Position numbers and translations under genes: made by a program
Notes under the pieces: generated by a model
The model's database searches: none
The model's input: the letters and a program-made list of their open reading frames with translations, nothing else
What the model was told of the DNA's origin: nothing
From: Promethearchaeota archaeon
Lineage (GTDB): Archaea > Asgardarchaeota > Lokiarchaeia > Sigyniarchaeales > SOKP01
NCBI GenBank assembly: GCA_019894975.1
Contig: JAGXNO010000029.1
Location: forward strand, 1-46,931
Direction: 5' to 3'
Length of the DNA: 46,931 nt
Part shown: positions 17,442 to 25,212 of the stretch, piece by piece
How the letters are laid out: every line of letters starts with the position of its first letter
Position numbering within the stretch: the stretch's first letter is position 1

Positions 17442-18863
17442 CTATAATTCTTTAGATTGCAGTAAAATTAAGAGCAAATCGTTTACATTGCAACCTGTTG
17501 GACCAGTTACTATTTCACTTTCAACTATTTTAAAAAACTTATTTGAGTCATTATTTTCCAAAAGCTTTTCGGTATCTATACTTCTTGAAATCATCTGTTT
17601 CAACGTATAATTATCCGCTAAAGCGCCCATGGCTTTACTGTTTCCTTCGATGCCGTCAAGATTCGCACTGAGGATTGAGAAATTATACTGAAATTTCTTA
17701 CTTTTTATGTTATTTAAGAAACTTAGGAGCATCTCTTGGTTTCTTCCCCCAATACCATTCCCTCTAATTGTCACAGTTAATTCACCAGTTCCGATTAAGG
17801 CAATTTTAATATCTTTATTTAGGGTTTCTAAGTATGGTGAGATTATTGCTGAAAGTGATTTTCCATATTCTTTAGCTTCACCATTCATGTTTTTAGAAAA
17901 ATATTTTACTATAAATGCTTGATTCTCTAAGAAAGATTTAAGCTCACAAACAGCAGACTTCACACTTCCAATTAAATAATTATGAACATTACTGAAACAC
18001 TCATCATTGATTTTTGGGGTTTCTTTATAATCATCTAGCAACTGCTCTTCCAAATGGTGAATAACAGACATTGGAATTTTTTCATAAATGTTATATTCCG
18101 TTAAAATATCAATGGCATCAGTGAAAGTACTATTATCGGGTATAGTCGGTCCAGATGCTATTGAATCTAGTTTATCTCCTACAACATCAGAAATAATTAT
18201 TGAAATTAAGGTTGCTCTGCTTGTAGTATATACTTTTTTAGCCAGATTACCTCCTTTAAAATCTGATAAATGTTTTCGAATAATATTGATTTTATCTATT
18301 GAGGCACCAGAAGCCAGAAGTAGAGTATTTACTTTTTGTAAATCTTCTAGACTTATCCCTCTTTTTGGTAAAGGTAATAAGGCTGACCCACCCCCAGATA
18401 TTAAACAAAAAACCAGATCATTCTTTTGTGATTTCTCAATTATTCGCATCATCTGTTTTGTGCCATTCAATCCATTTTCATCAGGAATGGGATGGGAAGC
18501 ATAATTAATTTTGATCTTATTTCCTCCTAACATTTTAGAATTTACTGAACCTTTAGGCACATTTATAATCCCTTCATAATCTAGCTTTTCTACCTTAGAT
18601 AATATGCTTTCGAGTGAGAATAGCATTTCAGCAGCTGCTTTCCCGCCACCGATAATATAAATCTTCTGGTAGTTTGAAAGTTTATACTCATCGTTCTGAA
18701 TCAGTAAACTATTATTTCTAACCTTAATTGAATTTTCTACCAAAATTTTTGGTTTCACTGCACCAATTGCTATTTCAAGGCCTTGTATTGCAACCTTTCT
18801 TAAAATTAATTGATTCTCGTTCAAATCATTTCTAAATAGTTCAGCAGCATTTTTGATTCGCAA
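17442..18863 (-). CDS. Glycerate 2-kinase (MOFRL family)
   Basis: Phosphorylates D-glycerate at position 2 to give 2-phosphoglycerate, feeding lower glycolysis; cytosolic. 473 residues. Visible family blocks: YIIGGGKAAAEM near 70, SGGGSALLPLPKRGI near 158, LLASGASIDKINIIRKHLS near 182, SDVVGDKLDSIASGPT near 225, and the C-terminal MOFRL domain with GTGELTVTIRGNGIGGRNQEM near 365. The start appears to be TTG 18863; no ATG exists upstream before an in-frame TAG. Divergent from dihydrolipoyl dehydrogenase across a 210-base AT-rich gap. In archaea this enzyme serves non-phosphorylated Entner-Doudoroff or serine/glycerate routes; which applies here cannot be told. Confidence 0.9.
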   Translation of the reverse strand: MRIKNAAELFRNDLNENQLILRKVAIQGLEIAIGAVKPKILVENSIKVRNNSLLIQNDEYKLSNYQKIYIIGGGKAAAEMLFSLESILSKVEKLDYEGIINVPKGSVNSKMLGGNKIKINYASHPIPDENGLNGTKQMMRIIEKSQKNDLVFCLISGGGSALLPLPKRGISLEDLQKVNTLLLASGASIDKINIIRKHLSDFKGGNLAKKVYTTSRATLISIIISDVVGDKLDSIASGPTIPDNSTFTDAIDILTEYNIYEKIPMSVIHHLEEQLLDDYKETPKINDECFSNVHNYLIGSVKSAVCELKSFLENQAFIVKYFSKNMNGEAKEYGKSLSAIISPYLETLNKDIKIALIGTGELTVTIRGNGIGGRNQEMLLSFLNNIKSKKFQYNFSILSANLDGIEGNSKAMGALADNYTLKQMISRSIDTEKLLENNDSNKFFKIVESEIVTGPTGCNVNDLLLILLQSKEL

Positions 18864-18941
18864 AATTAATACCCCAGTGTTCTCCTAATTCAAGATTTCA
18901 AAGGTTAATAATATTTATAATTTTTTTATATTAACTGTTTT

Positions 18942-18952
18942 GGTTGCCAACC
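18942..18952. promoter_or_regulatory. 11-bp palindrome in divergent promoter region
   Basis: GGTTG-C-CAACC, a perfect palindrome and the only GC-rich spot in the gap between the glycerate kinase (-) and dihydrolipoyl dehydrogenase (+) starts. It could be an operator shared by both genes. A TATA-like AATTATATTAAAA lies nearer the plus-strand gene. Short palindromes arise by chance, so this is weak. Confidence 0.25.
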
Positions 18953-19085
18953 TGATACATCCTTTCTTAATTATGCTTATTTTTATTTATAATTATTTGT
19001 GACTAAATTTATTACGTATTGTATTATTAACCTTTTTAACATGAAATTATATTAAAACTAATCACTTAGCTGTTTGGAAAGAAAA

Positions 19086-20570
19086 ATGTCTGAAATTTTT
19101 TATGATTTAGCTATTATCGGGGCAGGACCAGGAGGATATCATGCAGCAATAAGAGCAGCTCAATATGGCGCAAAAGTTGCTTTAATTGAAAAAGACAAAC
19201 TTGGTGGAACTTGCTTAAATCGAGGTTGTATCCCGACTAAAGCCCTATATGCGTCGGTCCAATCGATTGATAAACTAAAGGATTTTGAAGATCTAGGTAT
19301 CGAAATTAAAGAATACACCCTTAATTTTAAAAAAGCAGTGGAAAGAAAAAACCGAGTTGTTGAAGAATTGGTCGGAGGTATAGCTGCATTAGAAAAGGCG
19401 TGGAAAAATGATCTTTACTATGGTCACGGACAAATTATTGGGGGAGATATTTCTTCTGGATATGATATTTTGATTAGAGGACAAGAAAAAAAGAAGATTA
19501 GAGCAAAACGAGTATTACTTGCTACGGGGTCTTCTCCTGCTTTAATACCTTCCTTTAATATAGATCATGAAAAGATATTAACAAGTGATGATATCTTAGA
19601 TCCTAACTTTATAACCGTACCAGATAGGCTATTGATTATTGGAGCTGGAGTAATAGGGTGTGAGTTTGCTAATATTTTTGCCTCGTTTGGTAGTAAGGTA
19701 ACAATGTTAGAATACCTTGGTTCACCTATTGCCACCGAAGAACCGATGATTGTAAAAGAATTAGTAAAAAAATTTAATAAATCAAATATTGAAATCAAAA
19801 CATCTCAAAATGTTTTATCTGTGGAAAACACCGGTTCAAGTGTGAAAGTTATTACATGTTCTGCCTCAGTTCCAAGGGATCAAATTGAGAATGCAGAAAA
19901 GCTCATTTTTGAAGCGGATATATGCTTAGTTTCAATAGGAAGAATGAAAGAGTCGAAGGATTTAGGATTGGAAGAACTAGGGATTAAAACAGACAGAGGA
20001 GCGATCAAATGTAATGTTAATACCTTAGAAACTTCAGTTAAAGGGATTTACGCCATTGGAGATGTTACTGGTGGCTTAATGCTAGCTCATGTTGCATATC
20101 ATGAGGCAGATGTGGCTGTTGCTAACGCGTTAGCGAGTATTGGAGGCTTTCCTGTAAAGGAGACCAAAACAGATTACAATACTGTACCTGCTACTATTTT
20201 TACTTCTCCCAATATTGGATCAGTTGGAGTGAGGAGGAAAGCAGCAAAAGATCGCGGGCTTAATATATTGATGGGTCAATTTCCATATAGTTCTCTAGGC
20301 AAAGCAAAATGCATGGGAGAAGAAGAAGGTTTTATAGTAACACTTGCAGAAAAGGATACATATAAGATTATAGGGGCATCCTGTATAGGAGTTGAAGCTT
20401 CAGAATTAATTGCAGAACTCGCCCTCGCCATTAAACATGGTTTAACTATTCATGATGTTGCAGAAACAATCCATAGCCATCCTACCATCTCTGAGATGGT
20501 GCTTGAAAGTAGTGAAGCCGCAATTGGAAAGGCTATTCATAAAAAAGGAAGACCTATTTATAAACCTTGA
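19086..20570 (+). CDS. lpdA: Dihydrolipoyl dehydrogenase-type flavoprotein
   Basis: FAD disulfide oxidoreductase that reoxidises protein-bound dihydrolipoamide with NAD. 494 residues from ATG 19086; GGAAAG five bases upstream decides for this over TTG 19074. FAD motif IIGAGPGGYHAA at 10-21, redox-active disulfide C43/C48 in GGTCLNRGCIPTKA, NAD motif IIGAGVIGCEFAN near 188, second FAD motif GIYAIGDVTG near 320, and the catalytic His-Glu pair in HSHPTISEM near the C-terminus. No partner E1, E2 or glycine-cleavage genes are in the window, so the complex it serves is unknown. Other family members (mercuric or CoA-disulfide reductases) differ in the C-terminal motif. Confidence 0.9.
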   Translation: MSEIFYDLAIIGAGPGGYHAAIRAAQYGAKVALIEKDKLGGTCLNRGCIPTKALYASVQSIDKLKDFEDLGIEIKEYTLNFKKAVERKNRVVEELVGGIAALEKAWKNDLYYGHGQIIGGDISSGYDILIRGQEKKKIRAKRVLLATGSSPALIPSFNIDHEKILTSDDILDPNFITVPDRLLIIGAGVIGCEFANIFASFGSKVTMLEYLGSPIATEEPMIVKELVKKFNKSNIEIKTSQNVLSVENTGSSVKVITCSASVPRDQIENAEKLIFEADICLVSIGRMKESKDLGLEELGIKTDRGAIKCNVNTLETSVKGIYAIGDVTGGLMLAHVAYHEADVAVANALASIGGFPVKETKTDYNTVPATIFTSPNIGSVGVRRKAAKDRGLNILMGQFPYSSLGKAKCMGEEEGFIVTLAEKDTYKIIGASCIGVEASELIAELALAIKHGLTIHDVAETIHSHPTISEMVLESSEAAIGKAIHKKGRPIYKP

Positions 20571-20765
20571 TTTGATAGTTGGTATTTTGATAGTTTTACC
20601 ATTTCTATGAGGAGAGATTAATCATCAATTTCGTTTACCTTTGTTCGAGATAACAATATGCACTTCTTGCTTTTAAAGAAGTTTTTAAATATCTTATTTT
20701 ATCTAATATTTGATTTCACATTAATCATTTTTTTCAATAATTATTAGGTAAGAGAAAAGCTAAGT

Positions 20766-20987
20766 ATGCTTCGGCAAGTATATGTACTTAAAGGAAATGA
20801 AGTAATTTATAAAAGAACCTATGGGAATGCTCTAAGTAATTCCGAAGTTGAAGATCTAAGCTTTAGGATATTAAAAGAAGTATAAATTAGTCTTGGAGGG
20901 ACATCAGGACATTTCGATTTTATACAATATAGAATAGCATATAATGTTGAAATTGAAAAGAACTTAATCTTTCTTTTTGTAACCGGA
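20766..20987 (+). pseudogene. Longin-like N-terminal segment with in-frame stop, upstream of Arf-like GTPase
   Basis: From ATG 20766 the frame reads MLRQVYVLKGNEVIYKR and so on for 39 codons, then TAA at 20883-20885. It continues in the same frame, without another stop, through GHFDFIQYRIAYNVE and NLIFLFVTGLMDDYYRL straight into the GTPase gene. The two pieces together look like one longin-type domain of the kind found fused to Asgard small GTPases. So a single stop codon splits what was, or still is, one protein of about 452 codons. Causes could be a real nonsense mutation, a sequencing error, or readthrough. 20571-20765 holds no gene that I can see. Confidence 0.6.
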
Positions 20988-22121
20988 TTGATGGATGATT
21001 ACTATAGATTAATCAAGCCACAATTAACTAGCTTTGAAGAACAATTTTTCAATCGTGTAGGTGACGATTTAGAAAAAAAAGACTTGAGTAAGATTAATTA
21101 CACTGGAATTAATGTGATGCTTGATGAAATGCATAGAACTTTAAAACCAAAGATTGCAGTAGTAGGTTTTGCCGGTGTTGGTAAAACTACGATAAAAAAA
21201 TTAATAAAAATGGATGAAATTCCTCTTCAACACGTTCCGACGATTACAGGGGAAATAGCAACTATTAAAATTGGGAATCTTTTTTTTCGCTTATTTGATT
21301 TTGCTGGTCAGGAACAATTTAAATTTCTTTGGAAGGGATTTATTAAAGAAAGCGATGCAGTACTTGTAGTTACCGATTCTACTATGAGAAATGTTGAAAA
21401 GAGTAAATTTTTTATAACACTTATTAATGAAGAAGTCCCACACGCTCGAGCTGCCTTTATCGCTAACAAACAAGACTTGAAAGACACACTGAGTCCAGTA
21501 GAGATAGAAACTATTACAGAAGTAAAAACTTACTCTATGGTTGCTAACCATAAAGAAAATCGGAATAAAATGATTCGGATAATTGCAGATGTCTTAGATA
21601 TGAGCACAGATAATTCTCCATTACTTAAAGAATTATTTAATAGCACTGATTTATCACCAGAAACACTATTCATACCCGAGGAGTCTAGTGTTACTGAAGA
21701 AATTCTGGCACCGCAGGAAGATGAAGTACCCCAGGATCTTCATCCAAGTGGAGAAATTACAAAATATACAAATGCTCTTGATAAAATAGACCAAGTTATC
21801 TCAAGAAGTGTGGAAATAAAACCAATTATGTTTAAAAGTAACAAACCACAAGATGATGATATTAAATTTCCAATTGAAAATGCTCTAATCCCCGCTGATT
21901 TATTTGAAGAATTTATAAATGGGAACTCTTATACGTTAAATGATAAGTTAAGTGTTATATTTACTGTAATAAATTGTGCGTTTCTTACAAGAACCAATCC
22001 TGAAGATTATCCTAAATTCAGTAGTTTTTTAAGAAATTTTAAAATGGAAGTTTTTAATTCCAAGCAGATTAAAACCATTCGCAAGTACTACTCGAAAATC
22101 ATAAAACAAGCAAAATCCTGA
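20988..22121 (+). CDS. Arf-like small GTPase with C-terminal extension
   Basis: 377 residues counted from TTG 20988 (ATG 20991 is equally possible). GTPase motifs: G1 GFAGVGKTT at 60-68, G2 threonines near 85-87, G3 DFAGQ at 104-108, G4 NKQD at 160-163. The DxAGQ and NKQD forms are typical of the Arf/Sar group. The last 170 residues are an acidic linker followed by a small helical domain (LIPADLFEEFINGNSY) of unknown role. Upstream in frame is the longin-like segment broken by TAA, so the annotated protein may lack its natural N-terminus. Probably a membrane-traffic or polarity-type switch by family analogy; not shown for this archaeon. Confidence 0.85.
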   Translation: MMDDYYRLIKPQLTSFEEQFFNRVGDDLEKKDLSKINYTGINVMLDEMHRTLKPKIAVVGFAGVGKTTIKKLIKMDEIPLQHVPTITGEIATIKIGNLFFRLFDFAGQEQFKFLWKGFIKESDAVLVVTDSTMRNVEKSKFFITLINEEVPHARAAFIANKQDLKDTLSPVEIETITEVKTYSMVANHKENRNKMIRIIADVLDMSTDNSPLLKELFNSTDLSPETLFIPEESSVTEEILAPQEDEVPQDLHPSGEITKYTNALDKIDQVISRSVEIKPIMFKSNKPQDDDIKFPIENALIPADLFEEFINGNSYTLNDKLSVIFTVINCAFLTRTNPEDYPKFSSFLRNFKMEVFNSKQIKTIRKYYSKIIKQAKS

Positions 22122-22150
22122 AATTTTTTTTAAAGAGAAAGGTAACGATA

Positions 22151-24253
22151 TTATCTATTTATATATTGTACTCTGAAAGACTCAACTTTTCCATTTTTGA
22201 TTGTAACTACTCTATAAGCTCCAACGGTATCAGTATTTTTATATCCGCCTAAACCTAAGGCTGGAGTTTGTAGAATAAAAGGCCCATTTTCTTCAATGCT
22301 CTCAGCATCAGTGTAGAGCTCAGAATAAATGTCATAGAAAACTGCTGCAGGATTTTCAATTTTTTTCAAGCTGAAAGGAGGTGAGTCATAAACTGTAGTT
22401 TTTTTCTCAGAATCGTCTAATCTAAACTCTCTTAATGTGTGCGTATGCCCTGAAAGTGTAAGAGTACAATGATCTTTACAAAATTTAATGAGTTTTTCCC
22501 AATTTGATGAAACTGTTCCATATTTTACATTAAAAATGTTATCTACTCTCGCTTCAGAATTTGGATGCCCTAAATTTCTAAGTACAGATTCTTTGAAGTC
22601 TTCAATCTTCTCTTTAAGAAACCTTCCTCCCTTCTTTTCAAAAAGTTTAATACTTAATTTTTTTTCTCCGGTATTTATTGGAGGTCCGTGTAGAAACAGA
22701 AAAACGTTTGCTTCATCTTTTAATTGATGGTTTATGATGTTTTCCAAATATTTTATTTGCTTACCCCCAAGACCTGTAACTGACGGATGACCGGTAACTA
22801 AATCCCTAATGTTTTTAAAAGAATCGGATCCGGTATTCAAAAAAATCAAATTATTGTTTCCTAAAGTTAGTGAAAAATTAAAGGAAGGGTTTATATCAGT
22901 TAAATAACCCTTTAACGCCTGGGTAGTTTTAACTAATGCTGTTATTGGAGAAGCAGAAAGCAATTGATTTAAGGCAACAGCTTCTGCTGCGTTTAATCCA
23001 ATTTTTTTATACATTTCACCCCATGTTAAATCATAATGATATGGCCTATAATCATGATTTCCAATAGTTGTAAAAATAGGACATAATAACTCTTCCCCCC
23101 TAGTTACACCTTTGTAATGTTTTTGATTTTTGGAGTTAAGTAAAATATCTTTAAATATTTTCCAATTACTCTCTTCATACTTAAATTCATTTATTTTACG
23201 AACTTTTCTCGATAATTGACTTAGAACTGTATAGTCTACAAGATCTCCTGTAAGAACAATAAAATCAATCTCATTTTCAAAAACTTTTCTGTTAATTATT
23301 TTTATAAATTTCCTGAATTGATTATTTGGATTTATTAAGCGTTTTCTTAAAGGTGTCTTAATTTCTGCTAATACTTTTTCTCTATTATCTGTTTTTTTAA
23401 GCTTAAACTTTTTCAGAATTGTATTAAAGAAATCATCCACACCTTTTATGACTGAAGTTTCGGTCCATTTTTTAACAATGTTATATATCCTATCGTTTCT
23501 TTCTGCTAAATGTAAATCTGTGGCATGTACAAACACAAAATTATTCCAATCATTTTTAGAGATAACAATCGAGTGGTAATTTATTCTATTTTTTAAGGAT
23601 ATTAAGTCAAACATCACAAAAGATCGTTCTCTTAAGAAATTTCGCACTTCTCTACTGATTGTGAATCTAATAGTCACTAGATAAAATTTAGTAAGATTCC
23701 CAAAAAAGTTGTATTTTAATAAATAATCTTGGGGAGTTAATCCTTCTAAATATGAAACATGAGTAATTGGAATTGTGGGAACTTCTTTAATATCAATAAT
23801 TGAAAGAGAAAGTGAATCTCCTCTATATGAATGACCTCTTAGTTTTTTCAGCATATAACCAACGTCATCTACAATAAAATCATAGTCTTCATCGGTTTCT
23901 TTTAATTCGTTAGCTATTATTTTTTGCTTTCTTTTTTTAATTTTAATTTTCCGCCTTCTTGCCCAAAAACCCTCGGGTTTATCTTGTTTATACTCTTTCT
24001 TCTTTAACTCAAAAATTTCCCTAAATTTCCACTTGTAATCTAATACAGGAACTAGTTTTATTTCTCCCTTGATATTTTTCCTAAATTCATTAGGATCCAA
24101 TAAATTACTTATAAAAAGAAGCTCAGTTTGAAATTCCTTCTTTTTCAATTTGCGATCTATATTTAAAAATATAGGACGCCCTAAATTAGGGTTAACTATT
24201 ATTGATTGGACTGGTTTTTCTTTTTTCTCTAAACTCAATTGTTCTAAACTCAT
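22151..24253 (-). CDS. Calcineurin-like metallophosphoesterase, large
   Basis: 700 residues, cytosolic, no signal peptide. The metallophosphatase core occupies roughly 235-650: metal motif I HATDLHLAE near 240, motif II LTGDLVDY near 315, motif III GNHDYRP near 390, then LHGPP near 525 and SGHTHTLREF near 600. The N-terminal 230 residues are basic and unlike any motif I recognise; they contain a Lys/Arg block (WARRRKIKIKKRKQK) that could bind nucleic acid or acidic lipid. The core could act on nucleotides, phosphoproteins or phosphodiesters. It converges on the Arf-like GTPase with a 29-base gap. Confidence 0.85.
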   Translation of the reverse strand: MSLEQLSLEKKEKPVQSIIVNPNLGRPIFLNIDRKLKKKEFQTELLFISNLLDPNEFRKNIKGEIKLVPVLDYKWKFREIFELKKKEYKQDKPEGFWARRRKIKIKKRKQKIIANELKETDEDYDFIVDDVGYMLKKLRGHSYRGDSLSLSIIDIKEVPTIPITHVSYLEGLTPQDYLLKYNFFGNLTKFYLVTIRFTISREVRNFLRERSFVMFDLISLKNRINYHSIVISKNDWNNFVFVHATDLHLAERNDRIYNIVKKWTETSVIKGVDDFFNTILKKFKLKKTDNREKVLAEIKTPLRKRLINPNNQFRKFIKIINRKVFENEIDFIVLTGDLVDYTVLSQLSRKVRKINEFKYEESNWKIFKDILLNSKNQKHYKGVTRGEELLCPIFTTIGNHDYRPYHYDLTWGEMYKKIGLNAAEAVALNQLLSASPITALVKTTQALKGYLTDINPSFNFSLTLGNNNLIFLNTGSDSFKNIRDLVTGHPSVTGLGGKQIKYLENIINHQLKDEANVFLFLHGPPINTGEKKLSIKLFEKKGGRFLKEKIEDFKESVLRNLGHPNSEARVDNIFNVKYGTVSSNWEKLIKFCKDHCTLTLSGHTHTLREFRLDDSEKKTTVYDSPPFSLKKIENPAAVFYDIYSELYTDAESIEENGPFILQTPALGLGGYKNTDTVGAYRVVTIKNGKVESFRVQYINR

Positions 24254-24392
24254 TTATTGGTTTTCTTTATTTTGGAAAATAGGCTTTTCTGTATATAAAT
24301 AACTAACTAATCGTTATTTAAAAGTGTATTTTTCTGTAAATAACAAGGTATAGGGATTTATTAAATTCTTTAATCTAAAGCCAATAAGTCTC

Positions 24393-24656
24393 TTATTCTG
24401 AGCTAAGGTTTATAAATATGATATTATCTCCACGAATAACAATTGAACCAAGATCTTCATGCTCTTCCCTGATGTTACCATCCTCGTCTTGATATTCGAA
24501 GATTTGTTCAGCATTTTCAATAAAAATATTTAAGTGTTCATCGAATGATCTAAGTAAAGCACGAAATAAACGGTTACGCTTAACTTTTATAAGGATGATC
24601 TTATCAATCGAATCTTTTAAATAATCAATGGGTCTATTTGATGTTCTTCTTTCCAT
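24393..24656 (-). CDS. LSm/Sm-like archaeal RNA-binding protein
   Basis: Archaeal Sm-like protein that forms rings binding U-rich RNA. 87 residues from ATG 24656 (an upstream in-frame TTG at 24671 would add five). Sm1 motif: NRPIDYLKDSIDKIILIKVK ... FRALLRSFDEHLNIFIENA; Sm2 motif: LGSIVIRGDNIIFINL. These are the standard Sm1 and Sm2 boxes with the conserved D-x-H/N-x-N-x-x-I core (DEHLNIFI). A slightly long acidic loop (EDGNIREEHED) separates the boxes. It stands back to back with the small zinc-ribbon gene and tRNA-Arg, making a small RNA-related cluster. Confidence 0.88.
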   Translation of the reverse strand: MERRTSNRPIDYLKDSIDKIILIKVKRNRLFRALLRSFDEHLNIFIENAEQIFEYQDEDGNIREEHEDLGSIVIRGDNIIFINLSSE

Positions 24657-24752
24657 TTTTAAAAAACTCAAGAAAACAATTCTTAATATAAAAAACTTTT
24701 ATAATGTTAATTATAACCTTATTAATTAAAACCTTTTGATTATTTTTATAAG

Positions 24753-24762
24753 TGTATACATA
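24753..24762 (+). promoter_or_regulatory. TATA-like element for zinc-ribbon gene/tRNA-Arg
   Basis: TGTATACATA sits about 26 bases before the ATG at 24782, so the message would start at or next to the first codon. There is no Shine-Dalgarno in front of that ATG, which fits a leaderless transcript. The tRNA gene begins only nine bases after the small gene ends and has no clear promoter of its own. Confidence 0.4.
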
Positions 24763-24781
24763 AAAACCCACATAAATATCT

Positions 24782-24946
24782 ATGATAAAATTGTCTGAAG
24801 AAGAACCTAGTGAACAGAAAACAGTAATATGTTGTGTAATGAACTGTCAAAGAGAAATTCCTATTGAAAAAGCAATCAAAATAAAGGATAAATTTTTTTG
24901 TCCCATCTGTGGTGTGGCGTATTATAGAAGTAGTCTAAATTTATAG
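24782..24946 (+). CDS. 54-residue zinc-ribbon protein
   Basis: Short gene below usual length cut-offs. The product has CCVMNCQ near residues 19-24 and CPICGVAYYRS near 43, that is two cysteine knuckles separated by a short basic segment (PIEKAIKIKDKFF): a minimal zinc ribbon. It has a leaderless-type promoter and ends nine bases before tRNA-Arg on the same strand, so both may be read as one transcript. Such ribbons often bind RNA or belong to transcription or ribosome factors; which one cannot be said. Confidence 0.65.
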   Translation: MIKLSEEEPSEQKTVICCVMNCQREIPIEKAIKIKDKFFCPICGVAYYRSSLNL

Positions 24947-24955
24947 GTTATTATT

Positions 24956-25060
24956 AGGCCCGTGGCCTAGTCTGGATGGGGCGGCAGCCTCCTAAGCTGA
25001 AGATCGTTTGTTCAGGCAACTTACGATCAGAAATCGGGGGTTCAATTCCCCCCGGGCCTG
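24956..25060 (+). tRNA. tRNA-Arg (anticodon CCU) with about 30 extra nucleotides
   Basis: Acceptor stem AGGCCCG (24956-24962) pairs fully with CGGGCCT (25053-25059), discriminator G at 25060, CCA not encoded. D stem GCCT/GGGC (24965-24968, 24979-24982) with GG in the loop. Anticodon stem GCAGC/GCTGA (24984-24988, 24996-25000, outermost pair a G-A mismatch), loop CTCCTAA with anticodon CCT at 24991-24993. T stem GGGGG/CCCCC with loop TTCAATT (25036-25052). Between anticodon and T arms lie 35 nucleotides (25001-25035) instead of the usual five. They contain a perfect 6-bp hairpin, GATCGT (25002-25007) with ACGATC (25023-25028). Removing 30 leaves a standard 75-nt tRNA, so this is probably a non-canonical intron; a long variable arm is the alternative. 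Confidence 0.88.
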
Positions 25061-25155
25061 TTTTACCATTATATTAAATCTTAATATCATAGTTTCGCTT
25101 TTTTGAGTACGATTGGGTTTTAAGTACATACCGAACTCCCCTTCTAAATAGAAAA

Positions 25156-25165
25156 TGTATAAATA
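25156..25165 (+). promoter_or_regulatory. TATA-like element for AOR 2
   Basis: TGTATAAATA, preceded by a purine-rich GAAAA that could serve as the BRE, about 57 bases before the TTG start. Transcription near 25183-25187 would leave a short leader that includes the GAGGTG ribosome-binding site at 25201-25206. Confidence 0.4.
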
Positions 25166-25212
25166 AGTATTCAACATAAACATATACTGCTAAAATAATA
25201 GAGGTGAAAAAT

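Noticed and set aside
20573..20600. Repeat TTTGATAGTT/TTTTGATAGTTTT after the dihydrolipoyl dehydrogenase stop
   Set aside because: Two short copies only, no further units, no link to a mobile element or array.
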